From Cydia pomonella (taxonomy: Eukaryota > Arthropoda > Insecta > Lepidoptera > Tortricidae): a stretch of DNA of 64,000 nucleotides. The position numbers and the translations under genes were made by a program. The notes under the pieces are model-generated. The model was not told the origin of the DNA, made no database searches, and saw only the letters and a list, made by a program, of their open reading frames with translations. Positions 1 to 10,440 of the stretch are shown here, in pieces; the first letter of the stretch is position 1, and the number at the start of each line of letters is the position of its first letter. The stretch lies in contig NC_084711.1 in NCBI RefSeq assembly GCF_033807575.1, positions 124,001-188,000 on the forward strand, written 5' to 3'.

Positions 1-545
1 GCAAATCTTATCGGTGTTCGTATGGTGTCTAAACCTTGATGTTACAAAAGTATCCTAAGAGCTGGAGATTATCTTAATGCCACTGTAAATATGTTTTTGT
101 ACAATATTAATTATGCCGAGCTTTTAACAGACTCTGTATTACTCTGCAGTCGAGCGTTAGATTATTTTATTAATAGCCCTGCAATACTTAGCACTTATCC
201 AACTACGACGTGGACAGTGCAGAGTGCAGCACAAAGTGCAACTAGTGCAAGCCCCTTAGTGTTCCTGTTCTAATTAAGTTGGAATGGAACTCTGGCCGCT
301 TCCGCCCGGTGCCTCCTTATTAGATGTTTTTATTCCATCTTCAATTGGCGAATGGCCATTTAAGAGCTAATGGGCCAATTACTGGCCGCTCACATCTCCG
401 TATGCTGAATAACCACGGGGGATTGGTGGCAATCCTTTCTATTTATTACGTCCCACAATTATGACGGGATACAGATATTAACGTGTTAATTGGTCTTGCC
501 TGCCCGTTAAGGAAAGGTTAAAGAAATTGAGATTAATGTCATAAC
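1..545. other. No gene seen; unassigned AT-rich DNA
   Basis: Short open frames only, none with a recognisable motif. I see no inverted repeat, tRNA-like box or repeat family shared with the rest of the window. It may include the upstream flank of the LINE relic that follows. Confidence 0.5.
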
Positions 546-1469
546 TTGGTCGGAAGTCGTATAATTTATTTAACAATGTGGTCGAGTCACTATTTCCGCA
601 AGTTATGGAACAGGATATTAGATACAACTACAATACAATTCAATTCACAATATTCGTTTTTCAGTGAAGACTCGATCGAAGGCTTTTTTATTGAACCTAC
701 TTATAAGGTAAACATACATATCTCAACACCACTAGGCGCCCACAACACAGTCTTCCAGGCGGAATGTATGGGCATCATAATGGCAGCCCACGCAATCGTC
801 TCAAGGAAAGTAGAGGACTACCCCATCCGCATACTCTCTGACAGTCGGTCAGTACTGCAAGCTCTGCAAAGTTATACTTTGACCTCAGGGCTAATCTACG
901 AATGCCACAAGGCTCTGTCAGAGGTAAGCACCACCACCAGCGTAACTCTGCAGTGGATTAAGGGACACAGCAACTCGCGAGGGAACGATGCAGCCGACAT
1001 ATTGGCGAGAGGTGGCTCGGAACTGAGGGTGGCAGGACCGGAGCCAATCATACCTCTGCCTTATGCCTGGCTCCGGAACATGCTGAGAGGCAACACCAAG
1101 GTAAAACACCAACAGTACTGGTCTAACCTAGGCACGTGCAGGCAGGCGAAGGAGGCCCTCCCGACAATCGACCCCGGTTTGTCGAGGAGGCTGAGACAGC
1201 TGAAGAGGCCACAGCTCCGGCTTTTGACTGGGGCCATAACCGGCCACGCCCCACTAAACAAACACCTATTTACCCTACGTGTTACAGATAGCCCCCTCTG
1301 CAGAGCGTGCATGGAGGAGGAGGAGACAGCCGCCCACGTCATTCTTGAATGCCCAGGGGTGGCAGAATACCGGGCACAATACCTCGGTTCCCCGGGGTCT
1401 CTCCCAGAAGTCGTCGGCAACATCAAGGGTCTGCTAGGCTTCCTGGTAGAGTTGGGTTGGCAGGAGTAG
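546..1469 (+). mobile_element. 5'-truncated LINE: RNase H domain plus C-terminal zinc knuckle
   Basis: The 307-codon frame is the C-terminal end of a non-LTR retrotransposon polyprotein. Recognisable homology starts near residue 59 (base ~720). The first 58 residues look like read-through from flanking DNA, so the listed start codon is probably not genuine. Residues ~60-155 resemble RNase H, which degrades the RNA strand of the RNA/DNA hybrid: Glu73 in FQAEC, Asp99 in LSDSRSVLQAL, and His141/Asp148 in IKGHSNSRGNDAAD. The first catalytic Asp lies upstream of the truncation and is missing. Residues 226-242 carry the LLTGAITGHAPLNKHLF block, followed by a zinc knuckle C252-X2-C255-X8-H264-X4-C269. 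Endonuclease and reverse transcriptase are absent, so the copy is dead, although the frame has no stop, which suggests a fairly young insertion. An RNase H points to the I/R1/LOA group; the exact clade is inference. A probable 3' UTR runs to about 1555. Confidence 0.85.
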
Positions 1470-1555
1470 TGCCGTCAACCCACCATCACGCAAAATAGGC
1501 GCGAATTGCGACGTCGAGTTGCGGAAACCCAGCCCGCGAATACGAAAAGGTAAAC

Positions 1556-2028
1556 ATGAGTTGCCAAACAGCAGCTGTTTTACACTCCCTTGTTGTTCAG
1601 TTGTTAGTAAGTAAATATGAAATGCGCTGTTGAGAACTTATGTGTTCATGTTGGTCCGCGTGACGCGAGCGCTTTCTCTACCAGTAACCCTTGCCACGGG
1701 AAAAGCTCTGACACAGCCAGGGCTTCTCACTCATTTAGTGTGTTTCTCGTGTAGTGGCTCGCGGTAGTGGCAGTGCAGTGTATGCGGCGCATTCCCGAAG
1801 CATTGTTTTGAGAAAGTTTCGCGGAACCGCGGCGCCAGACGCGGCCACTTGCTGGACTGGACAGGCTGACACGCGGTTATGTAACCACGAATGACCGTTT
1901 CATTTAGGTACTTAAACGTTAGTCATTAGTGTTATTACGGTCACCATCTGCGTCTTGGCTTTCGCTAATCTTTGTTGATTAGGTCCAAAGTGCTGTCTTA
2001 TTTCAGCGAACCCTGAATTAAAGTTTTT
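1556..2028. other. No gene seen; CpG-containing unassigned DNA
   Basis: Bases ~1640-1870 are richer in GC and CpG than their surroundings and contain repeated GTGT/CAGTG words, as seen in some insect 5' leaders. No open frame, TATA box at a sensible distance or splice site supports calling a promoter or exon. Confidence 0.3.
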
Positions 2029-2190
2029 TTTTTTTAATACCACGACGGTGGCAAACAAGCATACGGCCCGCCTGATGGTAAGCAGTCACCGTAGCCTATG
2101 GACGCCTGCAACACCAGAGGCATTACATGCGCGTTGCCGACCCTTTAAAAACCTGTACACTCCTTTTTTGAAGAACCCCATACTGTAGCC
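2029..2190 (-). mobile_element. LINE 3' end (C-terminus of ORF2, UTR, poly-A)
   Basis: Read on the minus strand from ~2187, the frame gives MGFFKKGVYRFLKGRQRAC, then a short tail ending GVAGVHRLR and a stop. A short UTR (theme GCATGCTTGTTTGCCACC) and a run of A follow; the A run is the T run at 2028-2037 on the plus strand. The relic at 33253-33571 encodes the same C-terminus in a longer form, so both belong to one jockey/CR1-like LINE family common in Lepidoptera. Everything upstream of the last ~30 codons is lost by 5' truncation. Confidence 0.8.
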
Positions 2191-3340
2191 CCATAAAGTG
2201 CAGTAACGTAGAAAAATATCTAATCGGGTCAGGGCAAGAGACTCAAGAACTTGTTAAGTTTTAACACCATAGTTATTCCCCTTAAATTCTATAGTTGATT
2301 AGCTGCAACATTAATGTGAATAATTCAGTAGATGACTACTTAACGAAGCACCAAAAGTTGTATGTGTTAATCTAATCCAGATTAGTTCGGGTCGGTTTGT
2401 ATGACCTATGTGTGAAGTTGCGTGCTCTGTTTTAGACTTAAACCCAGATCCTAATCCAAACCGGTTCGTATTAAGTTGCACAAAAAAGTGAAATCCTTCG
2501 AAGCATATTGAAGTTATTGTAGCCTCCGATCGCCGCAGAGGAGCAGGTGCCTCCCCGGCTCGAAGGCTTGTGGAATGTCAATGCGCCACCCCCTCCCCTC
2601 CCCCCCCACCCTTCACCCGCGCCCGCGCATGCCATAAGCGGCTCGGGTGCTCCAAGTATGCGAAACAATGCCGATCGCTGTGGCCCACCATCATTCATAA
2701 CATATCGTAGTTATTCGACTGAGCCTCCAGCATAACTTGACCACCAGACTCATGAGAACTAAGCGTTATCAGAGGTTGGACTTGGAGTGGCCCTCCGATT
2801 GTGAACTGGTCGGTAGACGTTGTAAAACTTGTGAATGAATCCTCGCACTTGCTAAATGAACCGGCCTTATGTGAGCGGGATGGTCGTGGTGCCGACGCGC
2901 TCACACGAATGGGATCAGCCGCCGTACGGTCAATTTGCTGACGTTGATGTATGATCTATCAAGTTCTTTTTAATAGTTGGTATGTGGCAAGATAAAGCGG
3001 AGTTAATGCGACCCTTAGAAAGCGTTGGAACGTCGGTGTACACTGCTTCCCTTTAATAGGAACAGTACCTATAATTTTTATTTGTGGGAGGCTATCTGAC
3101 TATCATTGGCACACGATGGAAGAATTTGAAGAGGTAATTGTATGTAGTACACTCAAGGAATTTGATTTATGTGCTACTTCGTAGCTTATCAGAGTGACAA
3201 TCTGACAATCAATATGAATGCCGCAAAAATGTCACGATGTGACCCAGAAATCAAATGCCTTGATAGTTTATCTCAAAAACTTTTCGGGGCACCCCACCAG
3301 TATGCTAATAACGCCAAATCTGGTAAAGTATCCAGCTGAT
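2191..3340. other. No gene seen
   Basis: Frames here are short and unrelated to known domains. Bases 2586-2640 hold a C-rich run (CCCCCTCCCCTCCCCCCCACCC) with CpG. Short inverted words (TTCGGGTCGGTTTG near 2386 and AATCCAAACCGG near 2453) were noted, but they are too short to define an element. Confidence 0.4.
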
Positions 3341-3435
3341 GGCCCGATTCGAACTTTAATATACACTGATATATCCGATCCATATCGTATCTAGAGCAAA
3401 TTGTTGACGTATATTCATTCAAGTTCGAATCGGGT
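3341..3435. mobile_element. 95-bp MITE with GGCCCGATTCGAACTT ends
   Basis: The left end GGCCCGATTCGAACTT and the right end AAGTTCGAATCGGGTC are near-perfect reverse complements, so the unit folds into a hairpin of about 95 bases. The family recurs as a half copy at 41140-41228 and as two separated ends at 63233 and 63738. It encodes nothing and would need a transposase in trans. The superfamily is not determined because no target-site duplication is clear. Confidence 0.75.
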
Positions 3436-3596
3436 CGTTGAAGCGTGAAGATGTAACAAAGACACGAAGTCACTTACATTGAACGCAAGGACACGCGATG
3501 CGTCGCCATTTGCGAAGGGCCCTCCGAAGATGGCTGCTGATTGCCGGCTTTAGGCGTTGCATAATTTTATTTTATTTATTTCTTAAATTAATATTA

Positions 3597-4072
3597 AGTA
3601 CCTGGGCGACCGAGCTTTGCTCGGTTATAACTATTTATTGTAATATGGTGGTGTATAAGGTGATAATCTTAACTACATTTTTTTACTAAATTAAACTTGT
3701 CTATAACAATAAAAATTAAAAAAATACTTATACATAAACTTGAACATATAAAAAAAAAAGTTAATCACCGGGCGAGATTCGAACCCGTAACACTCGTTTA
3801 GCAGTCCGCGTCTTAACCCGCTGGACCAGACGGACAGTGGCCGGTAACACGAAATTAGCGACCATATTCTGCGTCGAAAGAAAAACGCATGAAAACTCGG
3901 AAACACGCGTTTTCCCAAACATAAGACTAATCTAGATCGATTATTTACCCCCCAAAAACCCCCATATACCAAATTTCAGCAAAATCGTTAGAGCCGTTTC
4001 CGAGATCCCGGAAATATATATACATATATATATACAAGAATTGCTCGTTTAAAGGTATAAGATTATTAAAAA
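3597..4072 (-). mobile_element. Composite SINE-like element with tRNA-Ser-like core
   Basis: On the minus strand, 3845-3765 reads like a serine tRNA: a box A-type TGGTCCAGCGG, an anticodon region GGACTGCTAA (GCT in a 7-base loop) and a box B GGGTTCGAATCTC. Acceptor-stem pairing is not convincing, so this is a SINE core rather than a working tRNA gene. Related-looking sequence lies on both sides: a block ending with GACCGAGCTTTGCTCGG near 3608, and a block GTTAGAGCCGTTTCCGAG near 3990 followed by an AT repeat and TTGCTCGTTTAAAGGTATAAG. I recall these three blocks travelling together in Lepidoptera. The ends of the unit are approximate. Confidence 0.65.
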
Positions 4073-4084
4073 TCCTGAAATATA

Positions 4085-4420
4085 TACATATCTGGGGGCA
4101 TCTTTCATACAATCTGCTTTTTTTACTGATTCCCCATACAAACTTCAACCCATTTTTCCCCCTAACGCCCTTTTCCTCCGCCTTTTCATCTTTACGGGGT
4201 GATTTTGGGATTGAAAACTATTTTGACCATATGTCCCTTAGGGGCTATATAATAATTTCAAGTTTTTGAATTTTTTGTTCTTTGTGTACTATTACTATCC
4301 TACATACCAAATTTCAGCTTTCTAGGACTTCAGGAAGGACCCTAAGGGTTTTGATGATCATCAGTAAGTGAGTGAGTCAGTGACGAAATCGGGGTATTAT
4401 AGATATGAATAAAATCTAAA
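4085..4420 (+). repeat. Lepidopteran dispersed repeat, likely SINE/LINE 3' part
   Basis: The stretch contains CATACCAAATTTCAGCTTTC, TGATGATCATCAGTAAGTGA and GAGTGAGTCAGTGACGAAA, words I associate with the 3' parts of abundant lepidopteran SINE-type repeats. It ends near ATATGAATAAAATCTAAAG. It abuts the composite SINE on its left. The next ~150 bases (CGAAGCGCTTCGAGAAAAGG, then CTTACGCTTCGCTTTGCTC) may belong to the same repeat. No coding potential. Confidence 0.5.
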
Positions 4421-4572
4421 GAATGAGAGCTATGCAATTGAATTTATTTATTATATCCCGAGATTTTTGTTTATCTGGTATAATACAAACCCAAGTTATG
4501 AGGGATCAAAAAAACGACGAAGCGCTTCGAGAAAAGGTAGGTAGAGCCCTTACGCTTCGCTTTGCTCGTAGG

Positions 4573-5010
4573 CAACATCGATCTGTTTTCTATTATCTAA
4601 GCTATTGGCAATTATGGTTGTTGAGTTTATAAGATTCCATGGGGTTGAACGCTTTGATACGAGCCCATGCTGCTCATCCATCACAAAACCAGCTTTTAGC
4701 TGCTGATTTATGTGTGAGTAGAGGATACTTTAAAAAAAAATCCCGAAGATAACACAGCGATTGGCCTGTAGTTTTGAATGTCCGTTTTTGAACCAGTCTT
4801 GTGTATCGGCAGCACTTTTGCTATTTTCCAGGCTGAGGGAAATGTCTTTGAGTCTAGGGCAGGTTAAGAATTACGTGTAAAGGCCGAACAAATACTTTTC
4901 GACAGTCCTTTACTGTATACTGAGGAATCCCATCAGGACCTTGAGTGTGTTTAGAGGGCAAGCATGCTATTGCTTTTCGAACATATTGCTCACTATTGTT
5001 ATAATCGTAA
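4573..5010 (-). mobile_element. Decayed LINE reverse transcriptase fragment
   Basis: On the minus strand from ~5010 the frame reads CLPSKHTQGPDGIPQYTVKD, a non-LTR reverse transcriptase motif. In shifted frames it continues with FPSAWKIAKVLPIHKTGSKT, DIQNYRPIAVLSS, GFVMDEQHG, and finally INSTTIIANSLDNRKQIDVV just before 4573. This order matches the N-terminal RT blocks of jockey/CR1-like elements. The catalytic FADD block would lie downstream and is absent: homology stops abruptly at 4573 against another repeat. Frameshifts near 4860 and in the T/A run near 4735 confirm a dead copy. Confidence 0.8.
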
Positions 5011-5177
5011 TACGTGCGCAACTTTGTACGTGCGTGCATACCTGTCTGTTGCGCTAAATTTATTACAGATTATTTTAACATTACCTACACGGAATAGCAA
5101 GGCGAAAAGTTGAGATGAGTTAATGCGTAATATGGCGGTTTGCGTCTGATAAATCTCGCTTTCTTTTCTTATAGTAG

Positions 5178-5370
5178 GAAAAAGGAGCATCACGGAACTG
5201 TTTAATATCAATACACAGGGATCACTAATTTACAGTAAAATTTAAAGAGACCCAAAGAAAGAGAGAGAGAGGAAGACCGTATTCCTAAGACTGGAAGGGC
5301 TTACTGGGTAGACCTTGCTGCTGGGAAGTCGGTAAAGGCGCTATCAGTCTTGCTGCTTTTTTCTTTTTGC
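5178..5370 (+). repeat. Repeat family A, copy 1
   Basis: This copy shares ordered words with 9349-9645: a GGAACTGTTTAA/ACACAGGGATCA block, an ATTCCTAAGACTGG block, and a terminal GCTGCTGGGAAGTCGGTAAAGGCGCTATCAG block. The last block occurs again at 9740-9800. An AG-rich run (5255-5275) is private to this copy. Non-coding; class unknown. Confidence 0.6.
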
Positions 5371-6976
5371 CAAGTCAACATTTATCGCCAATCACATGAA
5401 TATTCTCGCCTCGTTCTGCTTCGCCTCCGGTGGAAAACCCCTTTCGTCACGGCAGGATGTGCGGCCGTGGGCGCTTACGAAATGCCGGCCATATGTTCCA
5501 ACTCGCCAATTTAAAACATTTTGTGCTACTTGACTCGTCTCGTGAAACTGTTACTTTGGCCGAGGCCATATGGTTGCAAATTATTGGAAAGTATGTAGCA
5601 ATCACGACAGATACGCTCAGATAATTTAAGTGCTCTTCAGCTCCTTTTACCCAAACCATACATACGGAAAGGTAGGTAAGATAAACATAAACATACGGGT
5701 ATCGAATCCGGGGCAAATGCTCATCTAACCGTCTTGTCACGTATTTTCACATAGGTATTTATGCGGCAAATGTAACCAAAATTATAATAATAAGCTTACT
5801 CTCAAAATAAATATTGGATTATATTACTTACATAAGTACGTGCGTTTACTCTAAAGACAATAAATATTTTGAATTGATAGAGCTTGATGCGAGCTATCAG
5901 CAGGCGGCGCACGCACGTCGCGTCGTGGCTATTCGTGGCAAATTCATCCAAACAAAGGCATCGGTCAGGGTCCCATGCACCGGACACGGCGCGGCAGCCC
6001 GAGACTTTACCAGCTTTGGGCAATATCAAGAAGGAGTAAATGCTCTAAAGCCACCGGTACTTTATGAAGTTTATGAGACCTTTTGGAAGCGACCGCGAAA
6101 AGTGCATCTCTGCACAAAGAAAGCGCTTGTTGTTGCGCTCGCGGTCAGGGTTCAGCGCGAGGGGAATCGCTACAATAATGCGGCATTGTTCGCTTGAATG
6201 GCGATTACTTAGCCGGCATTGTGAACGCACAATACCGTTGTTTTCACGTCTCCAGGATGCGATTACATCAACCGAGCGTTGACGCTCCGGCCGGGCGCGA
6301 GCGCGACCTTCCACAATATGACAATGATTTATGTAATGTGATATGACTGCAGCGGTGTCGGTGCTAGAAATAGTAGTGACCGCTTGTTTGATAAGCAGTT
6401 ATTTGCGGTTAGTCGTCTTGTTCTAGCTAGGGTCACTTCTTCACCTTCGGTCAGCATTCCTGTTTGTCAATTTGAGATAATTGCACTTCGAATAAATAAT
6501 GTCACGTAAAAAGATAACTGACTCAGTGACTAGTTAACCTTGAGGAAAATGCTAGGAATCTGTAATTATTTCAAGATAGAAATGAAATGGATTTAAACTT
6601 TACTACCGTAAGATAACAGGTTTCTAGTGTGCTCCAAGTGACATTTCGTTCCTCGCTGCAGTACTTATATACTTAGTAGTATAGCTGCAATTAGTATCTA
6701 GGTGTGATATTTAACGTAATATCAGTATCAGCTGTTGTAAAAGCAAATATAGGTTGCAAAATCGGATATGTGCTTACTTGACGGTTTATGTTTTCTATTT
6801 GGAGAGCTGTGAAGAAACAGCGGGGCTGTGAAGTGGTTCTGCGGCCTCATTCCTGCAGGCGCCGGCAGCGCACACCGCGGGCACGTCACCGGCGCGAATA
6901 GCTGGCTCTTTGTGCGTTTGTGATGCGCCCGCGACGCTTGCGGGTAGGGCTGCCAGCCATTGTCAGATACTTAGCT
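5371..6976. other. No gene seen; one hairpin
   Basis: No convincing exon. GACCGCGA at 6091-6098 and TCGCGGTC at 6139-6146 form an 8-bp inverted pair with a GC-rich context to ~6300. Bases 6840-6990 are CpG-rich. Overlapping open frames on both strands between 5814 and 6314 (up to 127 codons) have no recognisable motif and look like chance frames in CpG-rich DNA. Confidence 0.4.
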
Positions 6977-7113
6977 CCAGGGCGGCTACCGGGAAAATCG
7001 AAATTCGTCAATTGCGGGCATTTTTCTCTGTCACTCTGATTACGTCTTACGAGGAGTAAAAGAGAAAGATCCCCGCAATTTGCGAATTTCGATTTTCGCG
7101 GTAGGCCCCCTGG
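6977..7113. mobile_element. MITE, AATCGAAATTCG family, copy 1
   Basis: A 137-bp near-palindrome. The left end reads CTACCGGGAAAATCGAAATT and the right end AATTTCGATTTTCGCGGTAG. It is closely related over its whole length to 59391-59525, including the middle motif TTTTTCTCTGTCACTCT. Non-coding and mobilised in trans if at all. A recognised lepidopteran type; superfamily not determined. Confidence 0.85.
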
Positions 7114-8699
7114 CACGTGGGACGGGAACAGATGGGCCCGAAAGTTTTGTGCTGTAGATAACACGGACACGATAACGTAAACACGGACATAAATCTACAG
7201 TGAAGCAACTTAAGCAAGTCATTTGAGCTAGTTGTTCTTGTTATCAGAAGATTTGTCACAGAATTTTGTATAAGCAGGGTGACTTATAATAGCTACCTCT
7301 TACCGTGCACCTTACTCGTCTGTGATGTGAGAATTGTTTAATTCTCAATTGAACATTCTCGCATGTCCGAGTGTGGGACCCTGCTCGGTTATCTGCACGG
7401 CGTCGCTGATAGCTGCTTTCCACCATTACGATACTCTGCTTCAGTGATAAAGGCACTAAGCACAGACAAGTGTGTATATCGTTATAACGTTTTAGTTCTA
7501 CTGGCCTCAGCACAAATGTACGCACTTGTGCGTCGGTTCTGCGCCGAGGCGCCCGCCGCTGCCGATAACTCACTGGTATTTATGATAACAGACCATTTAG
7601 TTGCAGCACTTACTCTTATCTTTAGCACTCTCAGTTATCTGACTTCCTTAAAACGACGAAATTAGATGTCATTTGGTCTTTTAAGCAGATAACTATTTTG
7701 ACACGGGTGTAACGTTGTGGAATACAATGGTGCGATGGAGCAACGTGTTGTAATCGATGATTCACGAATTGGAAAGCACATCTTCGCTAAATATGCACGT
7801 ACAGCGCGTCAGCAATAGCTTGCGCAACGCCACAACATCAGGCGACATTGGGCCTTATGTGGACGGTGCAAGGTCTCGGTGGGCGGTTGTGGGTTTGGTA
7901 GACGCGGCCGCAGACGCCGAAATACAACAACGCCGACGCACGGAGGTGCGCCGGAACCGCCCAGGTGGCTGTTCTCAGTTTCGCAAGCTTGTAATAGTCT
8001 TAAATAGGCCAAAGACGACGCGTAATCCGTTTGTACACGACATTTACGTCAATTAATTGCAGTCTAGTCTGTCATCTACTTATGCTTAATGGTTATGTAA
8101 TAAGCAATACTTTATGTATTTATGTTTTTGGTCAAGCATCCATTTGCGTTGACAGAACAAGCGTTTCGCGAAAGGTACATACCTCGGTTACATTCATTCG
8201 TTTCTAGGAATAGCGTCGCAAACGTAAGAAATTAGAAAAAAATTAAATGTTGTTATTGATAGAAGATGTACCTTCTAACCGCAGTGGGCAAGCGGAACGC
8301 CGTGCTAAGGAGGTCAGGTCAAGTCAAGCGCACAATGAAGGTCGTGCTCTTGCGCGTCTTCCGGAACGCGCAGCGCAGCCGAGCAGGCGCAGACAATGCA
8401 CAACGGCGCGCGCAGCTGAAGCCGGTCACACACTTGACTTATGACGCGTACAACAGTCAGCTGCAATAGAATCGGATAACCAATAAGTGTATCCACCTAT
8501 TATTCTTTAATATCTTTCTAACACATGACTTCGGCTGAGAATACGTTTGTACCATAGCAAATTTTTAGCAAAATCATTTTTTAAAATAACAAAAAAGATT
8601 ATGCCATAATTGACACCACTCGGTTTAAAAAAAAAAATTTTCAAAAATGTTGTGCTATATCCGCATTTTACTAGGATAATTTACACACCAAGGGATGAA
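7114..8699. other. No gene seen
   Basis: Several 60-105 codon frames on both strands overlap one another and show no motif. CpG-rich patches (7850-7950, 8280-8420) generate these frames. Nothing supports a transcript. Confidence 0.4.
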
Positions 8700-8830
8700 A
8701 GGCACTCTTTTCTGCCGAGGTAGGTTGGCGCTTGAACGCAGTGAGTGAACGCCAATAATCCGAGGCTGAAGTAATGCCTTTTACCCGAGTTAAACACTAC
8801 TGTTCATTTCGAATACGAGGAAAGTAAAAT
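8700..8830. repeat. Probable dispersed lepidopteran repeat
   Basis: Contains GAGGTAGGTTGGCGCTTGAA and CGCAGTGAGTGAACGCCAAT next to AATCCGAGGC. I recall this word set as a recurrent moth repeat linked to GTGAGTTGCGCTTGAACGAA themes. No second copy is evident in this window, so the call rests on recall alone. Confidence 0.35.
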
Positions 8831-9348
8831 AATATATTTTAAACTTGACTAAGTATAAAAAAATATACCATTTCTTAAGGGTACTTTCAATTTACCATTT
8901 AGGTAAAAGTATAGTTATTTATGGAATGGGGAGTTACGAATATCAGAATGGAAGTTGTATAACAAATCCATTTATAACCAAATTTAAATTGCCTATCGTA
9001 TATCGTATATTTAAATAAAAAAACGTACTTGTAAAGTAAAATGCAGTGCAGAAACGTATCACTTTCTGCACACTTTTTAGAACAAAAATAACCCTCTTTC
9101 AGGGCATCATAAATGAAAAACTATGAATAATTATCTTAATAAGGCAATTAATAATCTTCACAACACCAACTAACAGTATATCTATCTGTAAGACTTGTTA
9201 TTGGAGTGCGGGAGATTACTACTTTTGGCGCGTTGTTCTATTCGATACCGTTGCAGCCGAGTCCTGTATACTGCGTACATCTGAATCCCAAATAACTATT
9301 AGCTATAGCTACTATAGTACGTTCTATACTAATAGTACGTTCACTTTA

Positions 9349-9645
9349 AAAGGATTACGGAGCTGTTTAACACACAGGGATCATTAATTCACTTACAGTT
9401 AATTTTAAGGGTTTACTTTAAGGTACCCGATTCCTAGGATTGGTTCCTGAGGACCGACCGCGAAAATCAAAATTATAATTTTGTATCGCTCGAATATGCA
9501 AGAGCGATAGTAACGCAGATAAAGAAATTCCGATTATTCTCGCAGTAGGGTCTCTGGTTAGATATCGCGGACACGTTTAGTTCGCTGCTGACAAGTCGGT
9601 GAAAGCGCTATTAGCGTTGTTGGCGTGTTGCCCTTGTCCATATAT
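9349..9645 (+). repeat. Repeat family A, copy 2, split by a MITE
   Basis: Left half 9349-9450 (GGAGCTGTTTAACACACAGG, GATTCCTAGGATTGG) and right half ~9550-9645 (GCTGCTGACAAGTCGGTGAA, GCGCTATTAG) match the two halves of 5178-5370 in order and orientation. About 100 bp of inverted-repeat element lies between them. Non-coding. Confidence 0.6.
9451..9550. mobile_element. Small MITE inserted in repeat family A
   Basis: About 100 bp with degenerate inverted ends: CGACCGCGAAAATCAAAAT on the left, ATTCCGATTATTCTCGCAG on the right. The centre is a hairpin (TCGCTCGAATATGCAAGAGCGA theme, 9485-9508). The CCGCGAAAATC terminus resembles that of the MITE at 6977-7113, although the interiors differ. It sits between the halves of an older repeat, so its insertion is the later event. 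Confidence 0.55.
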
Positions 9646-9739
9646 TAGTGACTAGTAATATCAGATTGCCAGATTTTGAATGATTATAGGAAGTGTCCGT
9701 CTTATCTTTAGTTAATGTTGTAAGTCGTAGGCGTGCCCC

Positions 9740-9800
9740 GTGTACTTGTTTCGCTGTTCGGGACTCGGTGAAAGCGTTATCAAGTGTCGTTGCCCTTTGC
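9740..9800 (+). repeat. Repeat family A, copy 3 (tail only)
   Basis: CGCTGTTCGGGACTCGGTGA followed by AAGCGTTATCAAGTGTCGTT matches the terminal blocks of the copies ending at 5370 and 9645. It lies ~95 bases after copy 2 in the same orientation. Confidence 0.5.
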
Positions 9801-10217
9801 TTCTGTTTCTTGTACTAGAGTAGTAGATAGCCGCTAGAGCAAATAGCGCGCCCTTATCGCTGGACGAACATCACTCGTATGTTCATTTACAATTGCAAGT
9901 GCAGAGGGAATATTTTCATGGGGTCCGGCCTTTTTTGTAAATACCTCCCCCACAAAGTCGTAAGATAAGCTGTGCTTTTCAGTGTGAAGATTTGGCAACT
10001 GGGGTCGTGTTCCGGCTCAATGTTATCCAATACGCAACTCAGCTATCCGGATGCCAAATACATACTTGTTTCATCATCCAATTTCGAAACTCCAAGTAAC
10101 AAGTCCAAACCAAAGAGAAGGGACTGGCAAAGTAAGTATGTCGAATAATAAAAGCACGATACGGGAAAAAAAATACGCCGGTTACGAAGTGACTCGAAGG
10201 GTTTCTTGTAAATATAA
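9801..10217. other. No gene seen
   Basis: Short frames only; no repeat family of the window recognised. Confidence 0.4.
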
Positions 10218-10440
10218 ATGTCGGCGGCCGATCGTAAGATCAGGCAGATTGTGAAATTCCTAGGCACGCTACGCGGGGCTCCTATTTCTGGACAGTTTGC
10301 CCTCCGGGCATCTGAAGCAACCTGACGAACCTATCTTACCTATCTATTGGTTTAATATGCGACTGACTACCGTCAAAACATTACACAGGAACGTCCGGAA
10401 CATTACGACCTGCCTGAGTTTACGATCGGCCGCCGACATA
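10218..10440. mobile_element. 223-bp inverted-repeat element (TGTCGGCGGCCGATCGTAA ends)
   Basis: The left arm 10218-10262 begins ATGTCGGCGGCCGATCGTAA and continues CAGGCAGATTGTGAAATTCC. The right arm 10396-10440 is its reverse complement at roughly 80-85% identity (ends TTACGATCGGCCGCCGACAT). The interior has no conserved frame. This is the structure of a MITE; a chance frame of 67 codons runs into the left arm. Confidence 0.7.

Noticed and set aside
1061..1426. Minus-strand frame of 121 codons
   Set aside because: Shadow of the LINE RNase H frame on the opposite strand.
3765..3845. Possible tRNA-Ser(GCT) gene on the minus strand
   Set aside because: Boxes A and B are present but the acceptor stem does not pair and repeat sequence flanks both sides; treated as a SINE core.
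5814..6314. Overlapping 127- and 89-codon frames on opposite strands
   Set aside because: CpG-rich chance frames; no motif, no splice context.
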